A stretch of DNA of 64,000 bases from Oxobacter pfennigii (GCF_001317355.1 NZ_LKET01000068.1:1-64000), one strand, 5' to 3'; numbered from the stretch's first letter, positions 32,576 through 42,093 are shown. Numbers and translations are program-made. Notes: generated by a model not told the origin, from the sequence alone.

Positions 32576-33780
32576 TATAACAACCCTCCATAGGTTATAT
32601 TTATATCATTGCATATCGCAACCTGGTCTTTTTCTATCTCTGTATATACAGGATAAGTAATATCAATCTTATAAACTCCTGCAGCATACATGAGCTGCCT
32701 TAAGTAATCCGGATTGATTGCCCTTTTAAGCTTGCTTTTCTGCCAGAGCACATATATATCAATAGCTCCGCCAGTATCCTCAATTTCACTCCTGATATTT
32801 TCTTCCTCTGCTGCTCTGTCAGCGGAAATGTAATAAGTCAACTCAATGTCATATTCCACTTCATCCGGTGCCGATACTGTAACATGGTCTGTTAACGGCC
32901 GTACCTTCTTGTCGTTAACCTTGGCACTGATTTTATCCAATACAGTCTGAGTCGGCATCTCCCCATCTTTCATGAGTGCTACAATAGTTACTTCTGCTCC
33001 CGGCCGCTCTGTATAAAAAGGAGTCGGGTCAACACTCGGATAAGCAGCCTCAAAGGCTTCTATATCAAATATTTTAAGGGTATCAGTATCTACAGATACA
33101 TCCTGAATATTTGCATCTGCTGACATAGCATGATAAATATATGCATCCTTAGGACCTGCTGTTGAAAATCCCCCGGGAGCTTTCCTTATTCTCTCCCTGT
33201 ACCCGCTCCATACGTTTATACCGTCATCATCAGGTTCAGTTTCTGTCCCTCCGCTGCTTTCTTCTGTATTTTCTACTGCTGCTACATAAGGGATGGGATC
33301 CACAATCTTATTTATCTGGCCGGGTACAAATCCGTTATACTTCTCTCCGGTTTCTATTGCCTGAGCTTTTACTGTTCCCTGTGTTTCACCAGCCGGTATG
33401 GTCAAATCATCAATTGTTATAAAAAACAAAGCTCCATCCGGTGTTGCACGCTGTCCCGAAACAATCATATATGGAATTTCCTGTGCTTGTGACAGTGTAT
33501 ATCTTAGGGTTGTAACAGCTTTTTCTGCCTGCAGCCTTGGAGTATTAACCCTCTCACCTAAGGCATCCAATACCGCCCCTTTTGCATATTTTAAAAGGTT
33601 CTGCCTGCCAGTTAAATTTATATCGTTCTTTAAACCGACAATTACCGATGTTTCCTGGTCTAAAAATATACGGCGCTCGTCTCCCGGATACAAGGTATCA
33701 TTAAGTGCCGTACTAAATCTATTTACAAGATTTTTATTAATTTCTTTGGAATCCACTTCAACAAAATTTATTTCGCTCAT
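32575..33780 (-). CDS. Baseplate protein J (P2 gpJ / Mu gp47 family)
   Basis: The 401-residue baseplate wedge protein contains DALGERVNTPRLQAEKAVTTLRYTLS and a central IPAGETQGTVKAQAIETGEKYNG, both typical of baseplate J. The C-terminus has KRAINPDYLRQLMYAAGVYKIDI. It overlaps the W gene start by four bases (ATGA). Confidence 0.95.
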   Translation of the reverse strand: MSEINFVEVDSKEINKNLVNRFSTALNDTLYPGDERRIFLDQETSVIVGLKNDINLTGRQNLLKYAKGAVLDALGERVNTPRLQAEKAVTTLRYTLSQAQEIPYMIVSGQRATPDGALFFITIDDLTIPAGETQGTVKAQAIETGEKYNGFVPGQINKIVDPIPYVAAVENTEESSGGTETEPDDDGINVWSGYRERIRKAPGGFSTAGPKDAYIYHAMSADANIQDVSVDTDTLKIFDIEAFEAAYPSVDPTPFYTERPGAEVTIVALMKDGEMPTQTVLDKISAKVNDKKVRPLTDHVTVSAPDEVEYDIELTYYISADRAAEEENIRSEIEDTGGAIDIYVLWQKSKLKRAINPDYLRQLMYAAGVYKIDITYPVYTEIEKDQVAICNDINITYGGLL

Positions 33781-34079
33781 ATTTCAACCTCCACCGCAAA
33801 ATTAACATGGCCTTCCTTATCTATATCAATGAATCTAACATTTTTTACGGTTGCTCTTGGCTCATAATCCAGGATAAGCTGGTATACAGCCTCTGCATAC
33901 CTTGCCTTTAATTTTTCAATGGGAAGGTCAATTATGTCAGGGTCAATTCCCATGGTGCGCTTATATGCAACCTCATACTTAAAGGTGGAAATAAGATTCT
34001 GCACATTCTGCAGTATCCTTTCCGCTCCTCTGGCAGCCCAATTCAACTCTGCTTTTGTAGTATCTATTGTATAAACCAT
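33777..34079 (-). CDS. Baseplate wedge protein W (gp25-like)
   Basis: A 100-residue protein with LNWAARGAERILQNVQNLISTFKYEVAYKRTMGID, the gp25/GPW family signature, followed by a beta hairpin region (VRFIDIDKEGHVNFAVEVEI). It helps trigger sheath contraction at the baseplate. Confidence 0.88.
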   Translation of the reverse strand: MVYTIDTTKAELNWAARGAERILQNVQNLISTFKYEVAYKRTMGIDPDIIDLPIEKLKARYAEAVYQLILDYEPRATVKNVRFIDIDKEGHVNFAVEVEI

Positions 34080-34090
34080 AGCATCACCTC

Positions 34091-34645
34091 TTAATCAACC
34101 CTGTTAAGCATTGCTAAATTCATCTGGGTATTAGTTCTTTTTTGGCTTGATTTATTAAGTAATCCCAATAGCTCAGGGTCTAACATTTCAAGTATATTAT
34201 TAGCAAGCCCTGGAGAATTTGCAGCTGATGATGTACTCTTTTGGCTCCCTGGCCTTACATACTCATCAAACTGCAGATTTAGTTCCATGTATAGGATATT
34301 ACCGTAATTATCAATCCTCACATTGCTTTTACCTATATTAATAAGTAAAAATTTATTTTCACTTAATGGCTTATTTCCCAAGATGAAGGGATAAGGTATA
34401 CCCTGATGCATTATCTGGCGCCATTCTTCCCATTCTCTGCGGGGATTAATACCCAACTCTGCATCAAGCACTATCTTAAAGCTCATGTTGTCCAAATCAG
34501 GACCTTTATTATACGTGGACGGCTTTACTCCCTGGGCATCCTGCTTTTCCGTCTGAAAATTTGAATTATATTGATAATCGCCAAAGGTATATATTTTTTC
34601 TGTATCGGTTTGAAAAGTTTTGTTCGCAAAACTGGCTATCGGCAT
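34091..34645 (-). CDS. Tail protein of the P2 gpU type
   Basis: A 184-residue protein with FGDYQYNSNF, then PDLDNMSFKIVLDAELGINPRREWEEWRQIMHQG, then PYPFILGNKPLSENKFLLINIGKS. This is the pattern of the gpU-like baseplate or tail-tip protein found with gpD and gpX in this class of Clostridia phages. The C-terminus is a flexible low-complexity region. Confidence 0.75.
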   Translation of the reverse strand: MPIASFANKTFQTDTEKIYTFGDYQYNSNFQTEKQDAQGVKPSTYNKGPDLDNMSFKIVLDAELGINPRREWEEWRQIMHQGIPYPFILGNKPLSENKFLLINIGKSNVRIDNYGNILYMELNLQFDEYVRPGSQKSTSSAANSPGLANNILEMLDPELLGLLNKSSQKRTNTQMNLAMLNRVD

Positions 34646-34657
34646 ATTCTCACCTGC

Positions 34658-34852
34658 CTAAAATGCTGCTGCTATTATCGCATCTGCAATATTTTCTGAA
34701 AATAACATGACTGCCACATCATCCCCTATTGCAAGGGTGCCGATATGTACACCCTTTTTAAGCGGTGGTGTAACCATATTATCCCTGTCAATTAAAATTA
34801 CTCGTACACCCTCTGCTTCAATACTTGATACTTTACCTTTAAGATTCATCAA
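34658..34852 (-). CDS. Minimal OB-fold baseplate protein (gpV-like)
   Basis: A 64-residue beta-rich protein (MMNLKGKVSSIEAEGVRVILIDRDNMVTPPL). It has the look of only the N-terminal OB domain of a gpV-type spike; the needle part is missing. Position between gpU and gpD supports a baseplate hub or spike-adapter role. It overlaps the gpD gene by four bases. Confidence 0.6.
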   Translation of the reverse strand: MMNLKGKVSSIEAEGVRVILIDRDNMVTPPLKKGVHIGTLAIGDDVAVMLFSENIADAIIAAAF

Positions 34853-35760
34853 TACCCCTCCAATACTCTTCTGGCATTAATGCTTGTCTTACCTTCCACA
34901 AGCCTATGGACTACGCTGCTTAAAAAATATTTGCCGTCTGACATACCCAGTCCAGTTATATTAGTATTTACCCCTGCTGCAAGTCCTGCATCTTTTTTAA
35001 TAGTAAAACTGCCTGTATACTCATGCTTGTTATAAAACCTCAGAAGATTCCTAGCATATCTGTCCGCTTCGGTCTGGGAAGTTACCTGTATATTGCTTAA
35101 TTTTAAAATAGGTCCTGCCGGGGCATTTGCAGGCATATAATTTGATTTGTAATTGCCATAGGTCAGCCTGCAACCTGCATAAATATGGGTTGATGTGCTT
35201 AAAAACTTATATCTGCCGTCAAATTCGTTCTTATTTATGGTTCTGGCACTTGCCTGATTCTCCATGTAGCTTTCGTTATATATAATGACCTTCCCGGCGC
35301 TGATTTTTAAAACATAACCCTCTAAAATACATCTGAAGGACAGAAATTTTAAATCTGCCTGCTCGTTTTGGTCTATTCGATTGTAAAAATGGTCCTCAAT
35401 GCCGAAAGCCTGAAGCTTAAAGCCATGTTTATTTGTAATTTCTCTGACAATTTCGGTAAACCTTACATTTTCCCAGCCTTTAGTATTTCTTTCCTTAACT
35501 GACTGAGGGAAAGGCAATGCACGGATTATGAATAAACCGCTCCTTTGTTCCAGCTCATCGGCATACATTACCCCTGTATCAAATCCGGAATCTATTATCT
35601 GTATTCTGTCATTTTTTTTAGGGTTCCACCGGCTCCAAGTATCGGAATCATTAAAGATTAATTCCATGCTGTCAGCCCTGCCTCCGGCTGAATCGGTTAT
35701 ATCGGCCTTATTAAGTTCAACAGCACCTAATATATTACTGTCCTCATACATAAGTTGCAT
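34849..35760 (-). CDS. Baseplate hub protein D (late control gpD family)
   Basis: A 303-residue hub protein that threads the tube end (DSMELIFNDSDTWSRWNPKKNDRIQI and FTEIVREITNKHGFKLQ). The C-terminal ends as in gpD (HRLVEGKTSINARRVLEGY). In P2 relatives three copies form the central hub. Confidence 0.85.
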   Translation of the reverse strand: MQLMYEDSNILGAVELNKADITDSAGGRADSMELIFNDSDTWSRWNPKKNDRIQIIDSGFDTGVMYADELEQRSGLFIIRALPFPQSVKERNTKGWENVRFTEIVREITNKHGFKLQAFGIEDHFYNRIDQNEQADLKFLSFRCILEGYVLKISAGKVIIYNESYMENQASARTINKNEFDGRYKFLSTSTHIYAGCRLTYGNYKSNYMPANAPAGPILKLSNIQVTSQTEADRYARNLLRFYNKHEYTGSFTIKKDAGLAAGVNTNITGLGMSDGKYFLSSVVHRLVEGKTSINARRVLEGY

Positions 35761-35764
35761 ATTA

Positions 35765-35974
35765 TCACCTCTTCCACGGAGGCAGGGTATATGCTGCTTC
35801 TTCCGATATTATAGGTATTTTAAGCCTAACCCCTTCGCTGAAAATTACCGTAGAAGCATGTTCCGGATTAGCCTGTATAATCAAATGTGCTTTAAACTCA
35901 TCGTTGTATGCGTCTAAAGCTAATATATCGAAAGTGTCACCCTGCATGGTTGTATATTCAAAATAATCAGCCAT
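35765..35974 (-). CDS. Tail protein X (LysM-like)
   Basis: A 69-residue protein starting MADYFEYTTMQGDTFDILALDAYNDE, a LysM-type fold, and ending VRLKIPIISEEA...PPWKR, the gpX signature. I take ATG 35974, which overlaps the tape measure stop by 8 bases and follows GAGAGGG. The frame is open to 36016 without a ribosome site. Confidence 0.85.
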   Translation of the reverse strand: MADYFEYTTMQGDTFDILALDAYNDEFKAHLIIQANPEHASTVIFSEGVRLKIPIISEEAAYTLPPWKR

Positions 35975-37754
35975 ATGCAACCCTCTCTTCATCCCTTTGG
36001 AATTCTTCCAGGACATCCATTAACGCCTGCTTTACAGATGATGCTATATTAGTAACCTGCTCCTGTGGTGTGCTTCCTGCTACAGTAATATTTATATTTA
36101 TCATTGGCAGATGCCTGCCGCCTGATGTTGCTCCTATAGCTTTAGCAGTCTGATTGAGTATGGAAATACTCCTTGGGTTACGGTACTTTATAGGTATGGC
36201 TGCCTCAGGTCCATCTTCGCCGAATATGGAAGGTTTATTTGTAAAACCACCTTCTGCAAACATTGGCATTGGGCTTGAAATATATGACAATGATGATACT
36301 GCAGGAGCTTTAGGGTCTAAGGTTGTTGCCATAGGTATATTTACAAGCGGTATTTTATTAATCTTATCCACAACCCAATCAACGCCCGCCTTAAACGCAC
36401 CCTTAATATTTTCCCAAATCTCGGCCAGTTTGACTGAAACCTTATCCCAATTTTTCCATAGCATATATCCTGCCGTAGCAACTCCTGCTATAGCTGCAAC
36501 CACCCACACACCAGGGAATGCGATTGATGCCGCATTTAATGCCCATTGCGCAACAGTAGATAATCTGGCACCATTCATAAGCATATGTAATGCTCCTGAG
36601 CCTATAGCCCATGCTTTGCTAAGTCCGGATATTATCATCCCGCCTTTTTCTGCTGCCGTAAGCCCAAGCATGGCCAGCTTACTGGCCGTCAATCCGGCTG
36701 CCATACCCCATAATACAGGCTCAACCAAAGGCCAATAGTTTATAATAAGGTCTGCTGCTCCTTTTCCCATATTATATACATCTGCCAAAATGGGAGGAAT
36801 TTTTGAAGCACCCTCAATGATTAATGGCATGTACCTCTCACCAACCTCAAAGGCTTTATCTGCAAAACCTGCAAGCATATTACCAAGCTTTTCAGCGTCT
36901 ATTTTAGCCAATATATCATTTAGCACCTTTGTACCTCTTGTAAGGATGGGAAGTGACTTTGTTGCCAGTTGTGCTATCTTTTGATTAAAATTAGTCGCCA
37001 GAAGCCTTTTCTGATTTGCATAGCTTGTGTCAAGAGTTTTCGCAAAATCTCCCTGAGCATCTTTAGATTTCTCCATAAGATACCCGTATCTTAAAGCCAC
37101 CTGTGATGCCTGGTCCATATTTTTATATGCTGTTTTTATACCCTTGCTTAAAGCAAAAGCCTCCAAATTGGCAACGGACATGTTAATACCCAGTGCTTTT
37201 AGAGGCTCAGTTTCTCCCGATATTCCGGCTCTTATTTTTGTAAAAGCTTCTTCATGGTCTAAATTATAAAAGCTGGCCATATCACCTGCAAGGCCTGTAA
37301 GATTCTCTGACATTCCCACAAGGCTTTGGCCTGTTATGCCACTGCTTTTTAGTAATGCTCCCATGGTACCGTTAAATTTCTTAGCCTGCATTTCAGACAG
37401 ACCGAAGGCATTAAGAGCATTCTGAGCCCATGAATTTATCATCTTTGAGCCATTTTCTCCAAAGGTTGTATCTACAACGTTCTGTACTTCTGTTAAATCC
37501 GAGGCTAATTGTATTCCCTGAGTTCCTACAGTCTTTAATCCGCTTACAACCATAGATACTCCCTTTGTCAGTATGTTACCAACAAGCACACCTTTAGCAA
37601 TATCCCAGGTCTTTGACATTACCCCGGCTGATTTAGTAGATTCTTTTGCCATATTACTATTAAGCTTTGAGGCTTTAGCCATGGCCGCTGAAAGGGACGG
37701 GTCTATTTTTCCGGCTAAAGTTATAAGCGCTCTCAGTTCCTTTTTACTTGCCAT
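35967..37754 (-). CDS. Tail tape measure protein
   Basis: The 595-residue protein sets tail length. The N-terminal half is helical with conserved TMP motifs (VGMSENLTGLAGDMASFYNLDHEEAFTKIRAGISGETEPLKALGI). The middle has membrane-like helices (AASIAFPGVWVVAAIAGVATAGYMLW) thought to help DNA cross the cell membrane. The C-terminus has FAEGGFTNKPSIFGEDGPEAAIP. At about 0.15 nm per residue this predicts a tail near 90 nm. Confidence 0.93.
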   Translation of the reverse strand: MASKKELRALITLAGKIDPSLSAAMAKASKLNSNMAKESTKSAGVMSKTWDIAKGVLVGNILTKGVSMVVSGLKTVGTQGIQLASDLTEVQNVVDTTFGENGSKMINSWAQNALNAFGLSEMQAKKFNGTMGALLKSSGITGQSLVGMSENLTGLAGDMASFYNLDHEEAFTKIRAGISGETEPLKALGINMSVANLEAFALSKGIKTAYKNMDQASQVALRYGYLMEKSKDAQGDFAKTLDTSYANQKRLLATNFNQKIAQLATKSLPILTRGTKVLNDILAKIDAEKLGNMLAGFADKAFEVGERYMPLIIEGASKIPPILADVYNMGKGAADLIINYWPLVEPVLWGMAAGLTASKLAMLGLTAAEKGGMIISGLSKAWAIGSGALHMLMNGARLSTVAQWALNAASIAFPGVWVVAAIAGVATAGYMLWKNWDKVSVKLAEIWENIKGAFKAGVDWVVDKINKIPLVNIPMATTLDPKAPAVSSLSYISSPMPMFAEGGFTNKPSIFGEDGPEAAIPIKYRNPRSISILNQTAKAIGATSGGRHLPMININITVAGSTPQEQVTNIASSVKQALMDVLEEFQRDEERVAYG

Positions 37755-37938
37755 GCTTCACCTTCCCTTCCAGAGATTTTGTAACTCTATCGGCTTCGTC
37801 ACATAAATCTTCAAAATATTGTACAAAGTCTGTAAGTGTCATTTCAAAGCATTGATTTAAAGGCGTGGAAGTATGCATTGTTATTTGGGTGATTCCTCTT
37901 CGGAGGTAATCGTCCGGTAGAATTCCTCCGAATCTAAG
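37744..37938 (-). CDS. gpE' extension, reached by -1 frameshift
   Basis: This frame lies -1 to the upstream chaperone gene and opens before its stop. The slippery heptamer T-TTT-TTC (37938-37944) sits in the correct phase of the upstream gene, 57 bases before its stop. After slipping, translation reads LRFGGILPDDYLRRGITQIT and continues to a TAA overlapping the tape measure start. The result is a 161-residue fusion (97 plus 64). P2 uses TTTTTTG at the same place for gpE+E'. A stand-alone start at ATG 37878 has no ribosome binding site. Confidence 0.8.
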   Translation of the reverse strand, partial: LRFGGILPDDYLRRGITQITMHTSTPLNQCFEMTLTDFVQYFEDLCDEADRVTKSLEGKVKHGK

Positions 37939-38228
37939 AAAAAATAGTTTCTGACCAAAGATGAGGCTGTTATTGTATCTTTCATTGACATCCTCATCAC
38001 GTCCTGCTCTGTTATATTCTTATCTGCCTTTATAACAGCTTCTGCAAATATAAAAAGGTGATAATCCGGGTCTAATTCCTGGACACTTCCTGTAAAACCT
38101 GCAGCCTTAAATTTTTTTCCCACATTTATCTTGTCTTTAGCCGTCAGGACGTCAAAATCATAGGGAATTTCATTTACTGTTTCGCCATTTATATCTATTG
38201 GCACTTTTAATTTAAGCTTTTCTATCAT
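37881..38228 (-). CDS. Tail assembly chaperone (P2 gpE family)
   Basis: A 115-residue chaperone that coats the tape measure during tail assembly. Key stretches are EIPYDFDVLTAKDKINVGKKFKAAG, YHLFIFAEAVIKA and MKDTITASSLVRNYFFLDS. The YFF codons form the TTTTTTC slip site. Two products, gpE and the longer gpE+E', are expected. Confidence 0.85.
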   Translation of the reverse strand: MIEKLKLKVPIDINGETVNEIPYDFDVLTAKDKINVGKKFKAAGFTGSVQELDPDYHLFIFAEAVIKADKNITEQDVMRMSMKDTITASSLVRNYFFLDSEEFYRTITSEEESPK

Positions 38229-38260
38229 TTCTTTACCTCCTGAATGATAAAAGTCAGCCC

Positions 38261-38770
38261 TTAACCAAGGGCTGACCTGATATCCTGCATATAATCTCTG
38301 CCGTTTATTTTAAAAATAAAATTACGCTTATCAATCAAAAGCGTTTCTTTTCCGGCCACTACCTGCCTGTACCTCAATACTTCAAAGTCGGCAGCGCCGT
38401 CCATTGTAGCATTGATTTCCACTTTCCCGGGGTCGTATTTTTTATTGATTCCGGTTATAAAAATCTTTGTTCCCTCCGGAATCATGCTGCCGTCAGTTGT
38501 CATTACGTCCCTTACAAACCTCAGCTCAATATTACGGATTCCCGGCCGCATCAATTCTCCGGAATTTTTGTTCATGGATCTTAAATTAACCGTAAATACC
38601 AAGCTGCCTATCTGGCCGCTTGCAGGCATATCTATAGTACCCATAATACCTGCTCCTTTTAGTTCGCCAGTCTGAGTCTCTATACTTGGCAGCTGTACTG
38701 ATACATTATCATCAATCTCTAATCCGTCAGTCAACAGTTTATGTGCAATTACAGTACCGGATATTATCAT
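38261..38770 (-). CDS. Major tail tube protein (P2 FII family)
   Basis: A 169-residue protein that polymerises as the inner tube. The family pattern is VQLPSIETQTGELKGAGIMGTIDMP and RNIELRFVRDVMTTDGS. It overlaps the sheath stop by four bases. Confidence 0.93.
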   Translation of the reverse strand: MIISGTVIAHKLLTDGLEIDDNVSVQLPSIETQTGELKGAGIMGTIDMPASGQIGSLVFTVNLRSMNKNSGELMRPGIRNIELRFVRDVMTTDGSMIPEGTKIFITGINKKYDPGKVEINATMDGAADFEVLRYRQVVAGKETLLIDKRNFIFKINGRDYMQDIRSALG

Positions 38771-40224
38771 GCCTGCTCACCTCCAAATAATATATTAATG
38801 CCCTGCGTGGTATATTGAAGCTTTGCATTAAGGCTTTTGCCGGGAGGAGTTGTAGTTGTTGCGATATCAAAATCAAAGTCACCCTCAACAATATCGCTTA
38901 CAGGATTGCTGGTTTCGTTAAATTCAATCCTGGCATACAAAAGCCTGCCGTCGGATATAAAATTATCCATCCACTCCTGGAAGTCATTTAGTACAGTGTC
39001 TATTCTTGCCCTGTTCATTGGCTTATCAACGTCAATGCCATATCTGCTCTGGAATGTATTTAGAATGTAATACAGCATCCTCACATTTGAATCAAATTTA
39101 TCTCTGGAATCCATATCCGCACCATATTCATAGGCTCCGGTATGCGGTCCCCATAAAACCCATCTGCCGCCCCAGTACATAGCAGTCCTTATGCCTTTGC
39201 TGTTTAAATCATTAGCCTGTTCCTGGTCATAGAATAGTTCGGTGCCGTCCTCAAGGATTACACCTGTAATGTCAATTTGCTTATTGGAAGGGGTTTCATA
39301 TGGCACATTGTCATTATTATAATCCACCATTTGCATCGTTGCTGTGGTAAGGGTGGACAAATGAAATTTCCGGTCTCCTTTTTTAGCCATTGGCCAGCAT
39401 GGAGCTTCACCGGCTCCGGTATATCCGTTTGTAGTTTTCCAAGTCTTGGCCTCGGCTATTGTTTCCACATTTTCATCGGCAGCAAGATTGCTGTTAACCC
39501 ATGCATACCAATGACCGTTTATTTTCTGTGCTGCCGCCTTTAAAGCAGCATCTACAGCCGGAATATGGCTCCATCCGGGAGCATCAAGGATTGTTGGTAT
39601 AATATTATGTGTCCTGTACACCAAGTCAACTGTAGATATGCCGCTTTTAACCCCCTCAGGAGTAGAACCTCCAACAATATCAGTATAAGCTACCAAATCC
39701 GGGTCAACTTTATAATGGGTTACTGTAACCGGCGATACCATAGCCCCGGTTAAGTCCCTGATTAGCACTTTTTCACCGTCCGGGGTATATTCGGCAGTAA
39801 AATCAGTACCAAGCACCTTCCCGGCAATGGCTACCGTATTAAGTATTACTTTATCGCTGTTTATGTACCCCTGGCCGTTGACAAGAGTAACGCTGGCTGA
39901 TTCCGATTCTTCCCCTCTCATTTCTTCCGGGTCAAGGACGTTTATTACTACAATGGGGCCTATTGCCTGTATGCTGTTTTTAAAATGTGCATATATGGCT
40001 TCACAAAGGTCAAAATCTGCCCAGTTGTTGTCACTATATCCCACCTTGCTGACTGCATCAGCAAAGCTTTGGAGCAATATAGGCTTATTTACCTTATCCT
40101 CATACTCCATTAGCTGATGTACAGGCAACCTGCCGAAATATACCGGCAGTGTCGCCACACCCTCCGGTGGTAAAGCGTCCTGGGTAGGCAGCAAATCACC
40201 GTAGGCACCATGTTTATATGGCAT
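38767..40224 (-). CDS. Tail sheath protein (P2 FI family)
   Basis: The 485-residue contractile sheath subunit begins MPYKHGAYGDL and includes PVYFGRLPVHQL, SGISTVDLVYRTHNIIPTILDAPGWSH and NGYTGAGEAPCWPMAKKGD. The conserved C-terminal region is FDSNVRMLYYILNTFQSRYGIDVDKPMNRARID. It proves the phage is a contractile-tailed (myovirus-type) phage. Confidence 0.96.
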   Translation of the reverse strand: MPYKHGAYGDLLPTQDALPPEGVATLPVYFGRLPVHQLMEYEDKVNKPILLQSFADAVSKVGYSDNNWADFDLCEAIYAHFKNSIQAIGPIVVINVLDPEEMRGEESESASVTLVNGQGYINSDKVILNTVAIAGKVLGTDFTAEYTPDGEKVLIRDLTGAMVSPVTVTHYKVDPDLVAYTDIVGGSTPEGVKSGISTVDLVYRTHNIIPTILDAPGWSHIPAVDAALKAAAQKINGHWYAWVNSNLAADENVETIAEAKTWKTTNGYTGAGEAPCWPMAKKGDRKFHLSTLTTATMQMVDYNNDNVPYETPSNKQIDITGVILEDGTELFYDQEQANDLNSKGIRTAMYWGGRWVLWGPHTGAYEYGADMDSRDKFDSNVRMLYYILNTFQSRYGIDVDKPMNRARIDTVLNDFQEWMDNFISDGRLLYARIEFNETSNPVSDIVEGDFDFDIATTTTPPGKSLNAKLQYTTQGINILFGGEQA

Positions 40225-40239
40225 ATTATTTCACCTCTC

Positions 40240-40779
40240 TTATAAATATTGGTCTATTATTCCGGGCACGTATTGGCTTGGTTTTGTTCGTGCCCGGAAA
40301 GTAAGCCAGCCGTACCAATATGGGTACGGCTGCTCCTGATACATTCCCCATTTAAAGGGACCTTGCAAAGTTGTAATGCCAATTATTTGCTTTCGTGCTA
40401 TTTCTAACTTTGTGCGATTTATAAAATTCAATAAGTCTTCATAGCCTATAAAATCAGGTGTAAATTTCAGGCCTCCGCTCTCTTTAGGCTCATGCAGTCC
40501 GGGGCTGTATACCACAAAGGTTATTCTTATATTTATCCCCGCCTCATCTCCGCTGTCCTCCCCCTCATCCATGCCGATAATTGCACATGGGATATCAGGT
40601 ACCTGCTCCTCTGTTGTCCATCCTTCCGGCAGTTTCGGGGGAATCCATCCGATGTGGACAGAGGGAGTAATTAAAGCATAATTATTTATGTTGTTGGTTT
40701 TCTGCTGCAACTTGAATTTTGATGTCACATTATCCTGCAAAAACTTCTGTATAGCTTCAAGTACAAATATATCCGCCAT
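40240..40779 (-). CDS. Probable tail completion/terminator protein
   Basis: The 179-residue protein contains WTTEEQVPDIPCAIIGMDEGEDSG, INIRITFVVYSPGLHEP and EQPYPYWYGWLTFRARTK. A beta-rich protein between gpZ and the sheath gene is normally the tail terminator that caps the tube. I assign the role mainly by position. Confidence 0.65.
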   Translation of the reverse strand: MADIFVLEAIQKFLQDNVTSKFKLQQKTNNINNYALITPSVHIGWIPPKLPEGWTTEEQVPDIPCAIIGMDEGEDSGDEAGINIRITFVVYSPGLHEPKESGGLKFTPDFIGYEDLLNFINRTKLEIARKQIIGITTLQGPFKWGMYQEQPYPYWYGWLTFRARTKPSQYVPGIIDQYL

Positions 40780-40782
40780 AAT

Positions 40783-41415
40783 TTAACCCCCTATCCTCTT
40801 GCTTGCCTTGTCAAGCCGGTAATTTATCTCATGTTCAATACGTTTTTCCAGCGTTTCCTGGGCTACCTTCTGGATTTCATCCTCTACTTTTGCATTGCCA
40901 ATCATCTGAGGTACCGACAAAGTGCGTATAGGAGCAATAGGATATCTTGCCTTTCCCAGTCTGTGAAAAACATTAAACTGCACCTTATCAGCCGACTTTG
41001 CTCCTGTTGGTGCAATAAAACCTGTTTGAGACGGTACACTGCCATTAGCCTTTTTTATTTTAACTTTAACCCGGGCTTTTGGATGGTTTGAGCCTAATGT
41101 GAGTGCTATCATCCTGGTAGCCGGAGAATGCGGAAAATGGGCAAAAGATAAAGTATATCCTTTTGATTCTAAACTTGCATTTATGGTTTTTCCGGATGCC
41201 TTATTCTTTTTTATAGAATCCTTGACTTCCTTTTGTTTAATGGCATATTCCTTTACAGTAATTCTGCCTATTCTGGTTGCTATGGTATCAACAGTCCTGT
41301 TAATGGCAGATACAGCAGCTCCCGGCATTTCCTTTTCAAGGTTTTTAAGTTCAATTGCAAGCTTGTTTATTTGCTTTGTGTCAACAAATATTCTTTCCTT
41401 TGCCATGGTTATCAC
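40783..41415 (-). CDS. Minor tail protein Z (prophage GPZ family)
   Basis: A 210-residue basic protein with AAVSAINRTVDTIATRIGRITVKEYAIKQKEVKDSI and a central FAHFPHSPAT, the GPZ pattern. The GTG start (41415) overlaps the previous stop (GTGA) and follows AAAAGGA by 4 bases. It probably acts at the head-tail junction. Confidence 0.8.
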   Translation of the reverse strand: MITMAKERIFVDTKQINKLAIELKNLEKEMPGAAVSAINRTVDTIATRIGRITVKEYAIKQKEVKDSIKKNKASGKTINASLESKGYTLSFAHFPHSPATRMIALTLGSNHPKARVKVKIKKANGSVPSQTGFIAPTGAKSADKVQFNVFHRLGKARYPIAPIRTLSVPQMIGNAKVEDEIQKVAQETLEKRIEHEINYRLDKASKRIGG

Positions 41416-41723
41416 TCATTCCTTTTAAGGATTATTTCATATACACCGTCACTTATCCGCACATCAAACACCAACATAGACTGGTTATCAAATATCTGTA
41501 TTTCATCAACCTTTGGAGGATTCCCATAGTCAGCGGCTCTGACAAAGTATAAAATTTCTCCTACGCTTATTCCGTCATATTCCTTTTTAGAGCGCTTAAT
41601 GAGCTGGTCATTATCAACAACAACGACCAGCTCACGGTTATTTATATTATGCAGCTCAGCAAATTCATTAAGGTTGAAAAATAAGTTTTGGACATCATTT
41701 TCTATTATATCTTTAAGATTCAT
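41412..41723 (-). CDS. Head-tail joining protein (lambda FII-like size)
   Basis: A 103-residue protein (LFFNLNEFAELHNINNRELVVVVDND and EYDGISVGEILYFVRAADYG). Length, beta content and place between the decoration-type gene and gpZ match lambda FII-like stopper proteins. Confidence 0.65.
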   Translation of the reverse strand: MNLKDIIENDVQNLFFNLNEFAELHNINNRELVVVVDNDQLIKRSKKEYDGISVGEILYFVRAADYGNPPKVDEIQIFDNQSMLVFDVRISDGVYEIILKRNE

Positions 41724-42052
41724 TAGTCTATTTTTACCTTTGCTAATGTTCCTGCCTGAGCTTTTGCTTCGACAACCACACCCGCTTTATAGGCTCCGGC
41801 AGTTTTTTCTACGATAGAATTTTCTGCATCCCAATACACTACATCACCGACAGCGAAAGCTGCAGTATTGTCTGCTGGGAGTTCAAACACCCCAACAATT
41901 TTCAGGGAGCCGGTAGCTCCGTTTTTAATATTTTCTCCTGCTATGCCTATCCTGCTGGTTATAGGGACAACGTCTCCGTATGCTATATCTGACCCTGATG
42001 AATTTGTAAAATCTAATGTATCGCCTCTCTGTATATATGCTCCTTTAGCCAT
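41723..42052 (-). CDS. DUF2190 capsid-decoration-type protein
   Basis: A 109-residue beta-rich protein: YIQRGDTLDFTNSSGSDIAYGDVVPI, then GVFELPADNTAAFAVGDVVYWD, then AGVVVEAKAQAGTLAKVKID. This is the DUF2190 pattern (once mislabelled as a recombinase), a likely capsid decoration or stabilising protein. It follows the capsid gene directly. Confidence 0.8.
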   Translation of the reverse strand: MAKGAYIQRGDTLDFTNSSGSDIAYGDVVPITSRIGIAGENIKNGATGSLKIVGVFELPADNTAAFAVGDVVYWDAENSIVEKTAGAYKAGVVVEAKAQAGTLAKVKID

Positions 42053-42093
42053 GCTTTTTATCTCCTTTCGATTTAAAATATTTCAGCAGGAGA

